Shown here one piece after another: positions 56,896-64,000 of a stretch of DNA of 64,000 nucleotides. The DNA comes from Saprospiraceae bacterium (GTDB taxonomy: Bacteria; Bacteroidota; Bacteroidia; Chitinophagales; Saprospiraceae). A model generated the notes under the pieces. That model saw nothing but the letters and a program-made list of their open reading frames with translations, ran no database searches and was not told the origin of the DNA. Where the stretch lies: assembly GCA_022841345.1 (NCBI GenBank), contig JALHRR010000018.1, forward strand, positions 1 through 64,000. Reading direction: 5' to 3'. The position numbers were made by a program, and so were the translations under genes. How positions within the stretch are numbered: the stretch's first letter is position 1; every line of letters begins with the position of its first letter.

Positions 56896-57009
56896 GGTGA
56901 CGCCATGCTGCGCTGCGCTTGCAAGGTGACATCCTTTGCCTTCGGCAAATGGTGATGCCTCCTGAATAAATTGTTTGCGAAGCAAGCAATTTATTCAGGA
57001 GGTGACAGC
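56896..57009 (+). repeat. Hairpin-array repeat A, copy 4
   Basis: Delimiters GGTGACGCC 56896, GGTGACATC 56925, GGTGATGCC 56951, GGTGACAGC 57001: spacing 29, 26, 50, identical to copy 3. The 17-bp spacer has TTTGCC-TTC-GGCAAA; the 41-bp spacer (56960-57000) pairs at 18 of 19 positions around loop GAA. It begins 72 bp after the FecA-like gene, sense orientation. Confidence 0.9.
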
Positions 57010-57385
57010 TAGCGCAAACTACAGGCAGGCAATTCCCCTGCTTTCACTTTGTCAGATCCGATAGTCATTTCATGAATTTACAATTCATGGATGACAAATT
57101 CACTTCTATACACGAAATGGCTGCTTCACTCATAATTCATCACTCATCATTCATAACTCCCACCTCCGATGGTCGAAGTCTATGACTTCGATCCCATATT
57201 TTATGAATTTGCAATTCATCCACGACACATTCACTTCATGACTCAAAAATGGCTGTTTACGATTAACCGATTCCCTGCAGCTCTGCCACCCAATGCTTCC
57301 CGTAGCTTCCAGATATGGCACCCACACTCACACACTTCTCAGCAAATTTGAACTTCTAAGGTCGTAGCTGAAAGCTACTCTGAGC
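57010..57385 (+). repeat. Repeat A flank and repeat C, copy 2, with an internal duplication
   Basis: Same order of blocks as 53611-53890, but the ATGAATT/AATTCAT unit occurs twice: CATGAATT-TAC-AATTCATG (57071-57089) and ATGAATT-TGC-AATTCAT (57203-57219). In the CCGATGGTCG...CGATCC frame the palindrome is TCGAAGTC-TAT-GACTTCGA (57173-57191) rather than CCCCAA/TTGGGG. It ends with GTAGCT-GAA-AGCTAC (about 57364-57378). No gene in 56824-57395. Confidence 0.8.
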
Positions 57386-57395
57386 AACATGTGCA

Positions 57396-58025
57396 CTAAA
57401 ACTCCATTTCCAGCTGATGAAAATTTTTGTCCCATCGGAATGTCATACGGTGGTGGGCGGTTCTTCCATGTAGAGCAATGGCCCGGACATGTTCTCTGGT
57501 AGGATATCCTTTGTTACTCAGCCAGCCATAATATGGAAATTCATGATGAAGGTTTTCCATCCATTCGTCCCGGTAAGTCTTAGCCAGAATGGAAGCTGCT
57601 GCTATAGAGGCCATTTTGCCATCGCCTTTAATCAGACAAGTGTAGGGTATGTCCTGATAAGGTTTGAATCTGTTTCCGTCGATTAGAAGGCAGGCGGGGC
57701 GAAGAGATAATTGATCCACAGCTCTGTGCATAGCCAGGAATGAGGCCTGCAGAATATTGATCTCATCAATTTCCGCAGCTGTGCAGGTGGCAACCCCATA
57801 GCAAATTGCTTTTTCCAAAATCTGCTCTCTGAGCTCAAATCTTTGTTCTCTGCTAAGTTTTTTGGAGTCATTGAGTCCTTCAATGGGATTCGCAGGATCC
57901 AGTATCACCGCTGCGGCAAATACCGGGCCTGAAAGACAACCTCTGCCTGCTTCATCCAATCCTGCTTCAATTCGATTTTCTTCCAAAAACAAAGCCAGTG
58001 GAACAAAATCATTCTTCGAGTACAT
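57396..58025 (-). CDS. rnhB: Ribonuclease HII
   Basis: 209 residues from ATG 58025; a longer frame to 58103 lies fully inside the preceding gene. It cleaves RNA in RNA/DNA hybrids, including single ribonucleotides. GLDEAGRGCLSGPVFAAAV carries the first Asp-Glu pair, LNDSKKLS and the Asp of LIDGN and the later Asp-bearing IKGDGKMASIAAASILAKTYRD segment complete the site. It overlaps the OmpA-like gene by 17 bp, so the two are co-translated. Confidence 0.93.
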   Translation of the reverse strand: MYSKNDFVPLALFLEENRIEAGLDEAGRGCLSGPVFAAAVILDPANPIEGLNDSKKLSREQRFELREQILEKAICYGVATCTAAEIDEINILQASFLAMHRAVDQLSLRPACLLIDGNRFKPYQDIPYTCLIKGDGKMASIAAASILAKTYRDEWMENLHHEFPYYGWLSNKGYPTREHVRAIALHGRTAHHRMTFRWDKNFHQLEMEF

Positions 58026-59127
58026 GGATTTCGACTCTTCGGTTTTGTCTTCTGCCTTTTTCATTATTATTGGAAGCGATGGGTTGCCTGCTGCCATATC
58101 CACTATGTGTTAATCTTCTTTCTTTAATACCGGCTTCTATTAGATATTCTACCACTTCTCTGGCCCTCTCCCGGGATAACTTTTCATTGTAACTTTCATT
58201 GCCCTGAGAATCAGTATGACCTCTGATTTCAATTTTTAAATCCTTATTGTCTTCCATGATTACAATTAGCTGATCCAATTCTTCAAATGATCTTGGAAGT
58301 AATTCCGCCTTATCTGTCTCAAAATAAATGTAATGCAAGGTAATAATATTGCCTTTTTCAAAACTGGCTTTTTGAATGTCATTTTCTTTAGGTGGCACAG
58401 GTATGATCGGATGCAATTTCCTGACTGAAATATCATCAAAATAATAATATGCGAAAGTAAGGGGATCATCCGAGACCATTCTGATGTGTGTAAGGCTATC
58501 AGGCATGAAATTGCCTATCATAATGTAATCTGCCTCATTTTTTGCTACAAAGGAACCGCTTACTTTTTCCCAGTACTCATCACAATGCAGAACGTATTCA
58601 GAATTGACCTGAGGTTTGAAAAATAGGAGAGCATCGCTCTGAACATCATAAAATCGATTACTGAAGTACACTCCAATATTATTGATCTCATAGGAGCGGG
58701 GCAAATGCCGCACCCAAAAATCTACCTGATATCTTTGGCCGGGGACAAGTGCTTCCATCAATTGTATTTGGGCATATTCCCGACAATGAGGCTTGCCTCC
58801 CAAACAGCCATACATCGTCAAACCGATCATTCCTTTTCCGGATTTTGGCTCCACTTTTCCAAATCCTTTTTGCGCCCAATTGTGAGGGACCTGAATTTTA
58901 GGGCCATATGCGTCAGGAGATGCACCTGTGGGGGAACTCCAGTATTTGAGTGCTTCCGTGAAGTCTTTGCCAAGGTTAAACCAGTTTTTGGGAATGCGAT
59001 CTGAAAATATTTCGAAACCCGGATTAGGAACCAAATTGGGTAACGTATCCTGAGCAGTGATTGAAAAATGACTGTACAGAATAAAGTGAGTAAATAAAAC
59101 GGCTCTTGTAAAAACTTCTCCGGCCAT
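58009..59127 (-). CDS. OmpA-family protein with N-terminal jelly-roll domain
   Basis: 372 residues from ATG 59127; a TTG at 59151 lies in the -7 box. Signal peptide ends SITAQ. Residues about 30-240 start LVPNPGFE and resemble a carbohydrate-binding jelly-roll. Residues about 265-372 are an OmpA C-terminal domain that binds peptidoglycan: HYIYFETDKAELLPRSFEEL, IEIRGHTDSQGNESYNEKLSRERA and GYGSRQPIASNN...NRRVEI. It likely links the outer membrane or an exposed domain to the cell wall. Confidence 0.88.
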   Translation of the reverse strand: MAGEVFTRAVLFTHFILYSHFSITAQDTLPNLVPNPGFEIFSDRIPKNWFNLGKDFTEALKYWSSPTGASPDAYGPKIQVPHNWAQKGFGKVEPKSGKGMIGLTMYGCLGGKPHCREYAQIQLMEALVPGQRYQVDFWVRHLPRSYEINNIGVYFSNRFYDVQSDALLFFKPQVNSEYVLHCDEYWEKVSGSFVAKNEADYIMIGNFMPDSLTHIRMVSDDPLTFAYYYFDDISVRKLHPIIPVPPKENDIQKASFEKGNIITLHYIYFETDKAELLPRSFEELDQLIVIMEDNKDLKIEIRGHTDSQGNESYNEKLSRERAREVVEYLIEAGIKERRLTHSGYGSRQPIASNNNEKGRRQNRRVEIHVLEE

Positions 59128-59148
59128 ATTAATGATCTGCAAAACATT

Positions 59149-59156
59149 CAAATATA
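59149..59156 (-). promoter_or_regulatory. Putative -7 box of the OmpA-like gene
   Basis: Minus-strand TATATTTG, 22 bp before ATG 59127. The rest of the gap to 59403 shows no other feature. Confidence 0.45.
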
Positions 59157-59403
59157 ACGAAATCAGTTACTAATAGTCTGATAAGCTCCAAAAATTAACA
59201 AGTTTTGCGCACAATTAAGTTGCATAAGGTACTTATTTAGATTGATTTTACTTATGTAATTGAAAATGAATTGTTTATTGGGAGAAATAATCGATCATGA
59301 ATTCCAATTTCTCTCAGATTTATGGGCTACAGTTTCTATATGTTTTTCTTTTATAAATGAAAAGAAAATGCTGGCCGGGCTGAGTGTCACTTATTGGAAA
59401 GAA

Positions 59404-59435
59404 TTGCATTTATAGAGGACATTTGCTTACTTTTG
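59404..59435 (+). promoter_or_regulatory. Promoter of the ALDH7-type gene
   Basis: TTG 59404-59406, 21-bp spacer, TACTTTTG 59428-59435, 18 bp before the ATG. Confidence 0.6.
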
Positions 59436-59453
59436 CACCTCAAATAAAAAATC

Positions 59454-60980
59454 ATGCAAAAAGACTTTTTAGATACACTCGGCTTGCAGGCTAAAAATGC
59501 AGGTACGGGAACCGGATTAGAAATGATGGATTCTGCAAAATGGATAGATTCTTACTCACCGGTAGATGGCACAATCATCGGTTCTGTCAGCCAGACTACA
59601 CAGGAACAGTACGAAACTGTAGTGTCAAAAGCTCAGGAAGCTGCAGAATACTGGCGCAATATTCCCGCACCCAAAAGAGGAGAAATCGTTCGTCAGTATG
59701 GGGATAAACTTAGAAATTATAAAGAGGCGCTGGGTAAACTTGTTTCTTATGAAATGGGAAAAAGCCTGCAGGAAGGATATGGAGAAGTTCAGGAAATGAT
59801 TGATATCTGTGATTTTGCAGTAGGTCTTTCCCGTCAATTATATGGACTTACGATGCATTCTGAGCGTTCGCAGCATAGAATGTATGAGCAGTGGCATCCG
59901 CTGGGAATCGTCGGCATTATCTCAGCTTTTAATTTTCCGGTTGCAGTATGGTCATGGAATAGCATGATTGCTATGGTTTGCGGAGATGTCTGTATCTGGA
60001 AGGCTTCAGAAAAAACGCCATTGTGTTCTGTAGCTTGTCACAATATCTGGAAGGAAGTTGCAGCTGAAAATAATTTGCCGGAAGGAATATCTGCCATCAT
60101 CAATGGTGATTATAAAGTCGGTGAATGGATGACAAATGATCATAGAATTCCACTGATTTCAGCAACAGGAAGTACAAGAATGGGTAAGATTGTCGGAGCA
60201 GCAGTAGCCGGAAGATTGGGCAGGAGTTTGCTGGAATTGGGAGGTAACAATGCCATAGTCATCACGCCGAATGCAGATCTGAATTCAGTGCTTATCGGCG
60301 CTGTTTTTGGAGCGGTAGGAACAGCAGGGCAACGTTGCACCAGCACCAGAAGACTGATCATTCATGAGTCGATTTATGAAGAAGTAAAAAACAAACTGGC
60401 AAAGGCTTATACTCAACTGAGAATCGGAAATCCTCTGGATACTTCTATTCATGTAGGTCCGCTCATAGACAAGCAGGCAGTCGAAGCATACTCTAATGCA
60501 ATTAACGAAGCGAAGTCTCAGGGCTGTAAAATTCTGGTCGAAGCCGGAGTCCTTGAAGGACCTGACTATGAAAGCGGATGCTATGTAAAACCTTGTATCA
60601 TCGAAGCAGAGAATCATCTCCCAATCGTGCAAAAGGAGACATTTGCACCGATTCTGTATATCATGAAATACAGCGATTTGAAGGATGCTTTGGCACAACA
60701 AAATGGCGTTCCTCAGGGACTTTCTTCTGCTATCATGACAGACAGTATTCGTGAAGCGGAATATTTCCTGTCTGCCAATGGTTCAGATTGTGGTATCGCA
60801 AATGTCAATATCGGTACCAGTGGAGCTGAGATTGGTGGGGCATTTGGCGGTGAAAAGGAAACCGGTGGAGGTCGTGAAAGCGGATCTGATGCCTGGAAAG
60901 CTTATATGCGCAGACAAACAAATACTATCAATTATGGAATGAGTTTGCCATTGGCTCAGGGAATTAAATTTGAGTTGTAG
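59454..60980 (+). CDS. ALDH7-type aldehyde dehydrogenase (probable aminoadipate-semialdehyde dehydrogenase)
   Basis: 508 residues. NAD-dependent oxidation of an aldehyde, by similarity to ALDH7A1/AmaB of lysine breakdown. Features: FNFPVAVWSWN (nucleotide-site loop), LELGGNNA with catalytic Glu, GQRCTSTRR with catalytic Cys, ETFAPILY, and GAEIGGAFGGEKETGGGRESGSDAWKAYMRR, typical of the ALDH7 group. The length is right. Other lysine degradation genes are not in the window, so the substrate rests on family similarity. Confidence 0.9.
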   Translation: MQKDFLDTLGLQAKNAGTGTGLEMMDSAKWIDSYSPVDGTIIGSVSQTTQEQYETVVSKAQEAAEYWRNIPAPKRGEIVRQYGDKLRNYKEALGKLVSYEMGKSLQEGYGEVQEMIDICDFAVGLSRQLYGLTMHSERSQHRMYEQWHPLGIVGIISAFNFPVAVWSWNSMIAMVCGDVCIWKASEKTPLCSVACHNIWKEVAAENNLPEGISAIINGDYKVGEWMTNDHRIPLISATGSTRMGKIVGAAVAGRLGRSLLELGGNNAIVITPNADLNSVLIGAVFGAVGTAGQRCTSTRRLIIHESIYEEVKNKLAKAYTQLRIGNPLDTSIHVGPLIDKQAVEAYSNAINEAKSQGCKILVEAGVLEGPDYESGCYVKPCIIEAENHLPIVQKETFAPILYIMKYSDLKDALAQQNGVPQGLSSAIMTDSIREAEYFLSANGSDCGIANVNIGTSGAEIGGAFGGEKETGGGRESGSDAWKAYMRRQTNTINYGMSLPLAQGIKFEL

Positions 60981-61010
60981 TCTCTATAGCTCTCAAGTTA
61001 AAAAAATTCA

Positions 61011-61050
61011 AAGGCCTCTTCTGAAGTGATTCAGGAGAGGCTTTTTCTTT
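61011..61050 (+). terminator. Rho-independent terminator
   Basis: A GCCTCTTCTGAA/TTCAGGAGAGGC hairpin with one non-Watson-Crick pair, followed by TTTTTC, 30 bp after the ALDH stop. Confidence 0.8.
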
Positions 61051-61219
61051 AAGTGATTTAATTTTTTAAGACTTTCAGTTTTAAAAAAAATGTCATTAAC
61101 AACAACATCTGAGGACTGACAAACAAATAGCTCCAAGAGAGTAAATAAAAAGAGCTTTAAAAAATAAAAATTGCTTGAGAAATGATGTGTACGTGGTTTT
61201 TGTTGTGTGCCATATGTTC

Positions 61220-61594
61220 AAGCTTCTTGTACTTTTGTCTTGATACAAAAGTACCAAAAAATCAAGGTTCATTCTATCAAGGTAATATAGAGTAGCCTCG
61301 CACCGGCGTTCGGCGGGGCTCTCTTGCTGCTCGGTTCGCTTCCTTGTAAAGTACGTTTAGTACTTTCCTGCGTCACTCATACTCAGCGCATGCAAAGCCG
61401 CTCGCTAACTTTATGAGTTTCTCAAGCAGAAAATATGTATTGAAAATTTATTCATGAGATGGTCGAAGCTTATTCTTTGGCTCGTCTTCTGTGCCTGCTT
61501 GCTTGTCGTCAAATTCAGATTGACAACTGTGTTACCAGCAGCTTGAAAACTACGAAAATTTTAAAAGGCCGGATTGAACAGCCAATACAGTCGG
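61220..61594 (+). repeat. Dispersed intergenic repeat B, copy 2
   Basis: Counterpart of 40020-40318. Stem 61229-61238/61245-61254 around CTTGAT, downstream ATCAAG at 61261-61266, exactly 16 bp after the stem-side of the loop, as in copy 1. Carries an extra segment with CACCGGCGTTCGGCG and AAAGTAC/GTACTTT palindromes. Confidence 0.85.
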
Positions 61595-61960
61595 TCTAGC
61601 CTGGATTAATTTTTAACTTTTAAATACCATGACATCTAAATTGCTGTATTAGCATAGTTTACAAAGAGAGAATTTTAATAAATTAACATAAATATTTATA
61701 TGTAAGCATAGCATATATGTATATATGTTAATATATTAGCGCAAGAAATAAGATAAGCTCCATTAAATCCTGAAATCAGGCTCACCGGCCATTGAATGGA
61801 TTTAGTAGCGCTTGACTAAGGAATGTCTCTTTAAGAAAACTATAAATTCAAGCAATTGAATACTCATACCGCACTGTTACAGGTGGTACTGCACTCATGG
61901 TGTAGTATTTCATCATGTATTCGTAAGATCGGCAATCTGCCCTGGAATTGCCGGCCCCGG
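61595..61960. other. AT-rich gap upstream of the SBBP gene
   Basis: No gene. Contains TTAACATA (about 61682) and TATGTTAA (about 61726) as inverted arms around an ATAAATATTTAT palindrome and (TATA)-rich sequence, perhaps an operator or a promoter region. The frame of the next gene is open back to 61835. Confidence 0.4.
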
Positions 61961-64000
61961 ATGATTCCATTGTCGTTCCTTCTGCATTCACTTATCTTTA
62001 TCACTTCTGTGAATGCAGCATATGTTGAAGGCGACAGCATAACAGATCCTTTTCAATATTTCAAAGACAAACTTTATTTTGAACCGAATGCAGGAATTTG
62101 GGATTCTGATATTCGGTATCAAATGTCAGGCCCCGGCAAGCTAATCAGATTCAAAGACTCCGCCATAATATTTACCATTTACGAATCTCCCGGAGCAGGA
62201 AACAAGACATCAAGTTCAGAATCCAGTCCTGATTACAAAACATATGTCGAATCTTCTCTTGCACACTTGCGCAGCAGATATGAATCGCAGTCTTCATCCA
62301 TCTCTCCCGAAGATGAACTCAATGGCCATACATTTCAACTTGCATGGAAGGATGCTCAGCATAGCGGGGGATGGGAAACTTTGCGACCTTATCCGGATGT
62401 ATTTAACCGATACCGCCCGGACAAGCAATCACCTTCATGTCCTGCATATGCAGAACTTTGGAAAATGGGCTTGTACAATGGCATAGATATCCGCTATTAT
62501 TCTTCAGAATCGGGGGATCTTGAATACGATTATGTACTGAAGGCCGGTGCAGATTGGCGCCAAATCATGATGATGTATGAGGGAATTGGCGGCATGAGTG
62601 TGCTTCCTTCAGGAGAACTTTCACTGGAAACGTCCCTTGGTACAGTTACTGTTGGAACCCCCTTTGTATATCAGGTTATTGATGGAATTAAAAAGCAAAT
62701 CCCATGTACATATAAGATTCATCCTGATGGAGCAATAGGATTTGAGATGAATGATCAGGATATTGACCCATCTGAAATGCTGATTATCGATCCAGTTGCG
62801 ATCAAATGGTCCACCTATTTTGGAGGGACGGACAATGATGTAGTAGTAAATATTCAGGAAGATGACAGATTTATTTATGTCCTCTTTGGCACGCTAAGTC
62901 TTGATTTTCCCACTACGCCCGGAGCTTTCCAGACTTCATTGGCAGGTAATCAGGACCTGGCTGTGGCTTGTTTTACGCAGGATGGGCAGAGATTATGGTC
63001 TACCTATATTGGCGGTTCAGAATTTGAATCAGCTAATTTGATGATTGTAGATGAAAGCTATGTATATATTTTGGGTGAATCCAGTTCTTCTGATTTCCCG
63101 GTAAGTCCCGGAGCTTTCCAGACGGATTTGCCGGGTTTCTCTAACCTGATTCTGACAAAGCTCAATAAATTCAACGGACTCAGAGATTGGAGTACCTATC
63201 TGGGGGGTGATGCATTTGAGTTTGGAGGAACATTATTACAGGATGAATCAAACCTTTTCATATTTGCATATTCAGGCTCTCAGGATTTTCCCACGACACC
63301 CGGAGCCTTGCAGGAAACTCCCACCGGACTTTCTGAAAATCCGGTTTTGGCAAGTATAAGCAAAGAGAGCGGGTTTCCGGTTTGGTCCACTTATTTTGGG
63401 ACGACAGAGCCTATATTTAGTTTGGTATTTATTGCTGATGCCCTGATAGATGACTCGCAATTGGTGGTGAGTGGATCAGCACCTGAGGGCTTACCTGTAA
63501 GTTCAGACGCACTAGCTCCTGACAATTCAGGGGTATTTGGCGGTTTTTGGGGAACATTTGATAAAAATACAGGTGCATTGACTTATTCATCTTTTTTACA
63601 GGATGCAGGAGAATATACACTCAATCAAATCGTGGCGACTCAGGATTCTTATATTTTTTATGGGGAAACGGATGCTCAATTTGTACCGGAGCCTGGAGCT
63701 TTTCAGCCCGGTTTTGGCGGTGGAAGTTCAGATCTGTTATTGACCTCTGTTGATAAATCAAGCAAACAAATTAAGTGGTCAACATTTCTTGGAGGATCAT
63801 CCGAAGAATCCATGTCATTTTCATTTCATTCTTTAAGAACACTGGTATATGATGGAGAAAATGTAATGCTGGCCGCCAAAACCGGATCTGCAAATTTTCC
63901 AACTTCCCCAGGTGCATTTCAGGAAGAAACAGGTTTTCCTCCCGGACAAAAGTTCATTTTGGCTTCTTATTTGGCTGCAAGTGGTCAGCAAAACTGGAGC
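61961..64000 (+). CDS. SBBP-repeat beta-propeller protein, 3' partial
   Basis: 680 codons without a stop, running off the right edge. Start ATG 61961 gives a signal peptide ending SVNAA; TTG 61856 or GTG 61883 would also be in frame. The N-terminal 280 residues (YFEPNAGIWDSDIRYQ, LWKMGLYNGIDIRYY, DYVLKAGADWRQI, LIIDPVAIKWSTYFGG) resemble the DUF7948-type domain. Then SBBP-type repeats: each has WSTYxGG, FxYxxG and DFPxTPGAFQ variants, at least six. In Bacteroidota such proteins usually end in a T9SS sorting domain, which would lie outside the window. Confidence 0.85.
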   Translation, partial: MIPLSFLLHSLIFITSVNAAYVEGDSITDPFQYFKDKLYFEPNAGIWDSDIRYQMSGPGKLIRFKDSAIIFTIYESPGAGNKTSSSESSPDYKTYVESSLAHLRSRYESQSSSISPEDELNGHTFQLAWKDAQHSGGWETLRPYPDVFNRYRPDKQSPSCPAYAELWKMGLYNGIDIRYYSSESGDLEYDYVLKAGADWRQIMMMYEGIGGMSVLPSGELSLETSLGTVTVGTPFVYQVIDGIKKQIPCTYKIHPDGAIGFEMNDQDIDPSEMLIIDPVAIKWSTYFGGTDNDVVVNIQEDDRFIYVLFGTLSLDFPTTPGAFQTSLAGNQDLAVACFTQDGQRLWSTYIGGSEFESANLMIVDESYVYILGESSSSDFPVSPGAFQTDLPGFSNLILTKLNKFNGLRDWSTYLGGDAFEFGGTLLQDESNLFIFAYSGSQDFPTTPGALQETPTGLSENPVLASISKESGFPVWSTYFGTTEPIFSLVFIADALIDDSQLVVSGSAPEGLPVSSDALAPDNSGVFGGFWGTFDKNTGALTYSSFLQDAGEYTLNQIVATQDSYIFYGETDAQFVPEPGAFQPGFGGGSSDLLLTSVDKSSKQIKWSTFLGGSSEESMSFSFHSLRTLVYDGENVMLAAKTGSANFPTSPGAFQEETGFPPGQKFILASYLAASGQQNWS

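Noticed and set aside
58026-58103. N-terminal extension of RNase HII
   Set aside because: It lies entirely in the OmpA-like gene and adds residues the family lacks.

Overview
The window looks like chromosomal DNA of a moderately AT-rich Bacteroidota bacterium, most likely a Saprospiraceae-like lineage. Three observations support this. Five or more large secreted proteins occur, and four of them end in a type A type IX secretion (T9SS) sorting domain with a YPNPTSGE-like start. Promoter-like TAnnTTTG boxes typical of the phylum stand before many genes. The gene set is typical of the phylum: HYC_CC_PP protein, DUF4153, DUF1295/DUF2177, WG repeats, SBBP repeats, and a GH3/beta-lactamase fusion. 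No T9SS core genes, prophage, transposase, CRISPR-Cas or rRNA operon were seen.

Layout. 1-9.6 kb: three tandem T9SS cargo proteins; a fourth lies at 14.3-17.9 kb. Three of the four share one C-terminal cassette (HYR-like domain, a 180-residue GLPxGW domain, sorting domain). 10-14 kb: a TPR-like secreted protein and a B12-binding radical SAM protein. 18-23.4 kb: truC, a SnoaL-like protein, an NmrA-like reductase, a small secreted protein, then a CysK-like enzyme, a DUF6695-like protein and panD in one direction. 23.8-30.4 kb (minus strand): GH3/beta-lactamase fusion coupled to a TMTC-like O-glycosyltransferase, then a DUF2177-DUF1295 pair; a candidate small RNA lies between them. 30.8-34.1 kb: AraC-type regulator with a decayed heavy-metal domain, tRNA-Leu(UAG), and a response regulator with its CHASE3-PAS histidine kinase. 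34.5-38.1 kb (minus): rfbB, ugd and a glycosyltransferase for nucleotide-sugar and polysaccharide work; nadB is divergent. 40.5-43.2 kb: recX, a HAD phosphatase, tRNA-Ile/Met(CAU), trhO. 43.7-51 kb: DUF4153 membrane protein, WG-repeat protein, a three-gene metal-handling cluster (HYC_CC_PP, outer-membrane barrel, double HMA) and two unknown secreted proteins. 51-57 kb: a heme-type and a FecA-type TonB-dependent receptor. 57.4-64 kb: rnhB, an OmpA-like protein, an ALDH7-type dehydrogenase, and the 5' part of an SBBP-repeat protein that runs off the window.

The most unusual material is between genes. Four loci (23.6, 43.2-43.6, 53.5 and 56.9 kb) carry arrays in which a 9-bp delimiter (GGTGACRTC-like) separates spacers that are themselves nearly complete palindromes with 3-nt loops. 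Spacings repeat between copies (29, 26 and 50 bp), stem sequences differ by compensated substitutions, and every array lies 30-100 bp downstream of a stop codon in the sense of the gene it follows. A second family (40.0 and 61.2 kb) carries a hairpin whose conserved CTTGAT loop is complementary to a conserved downstream ATCAAG, a possible pseudoknot. These repeats are the best candidates for something undescribed.
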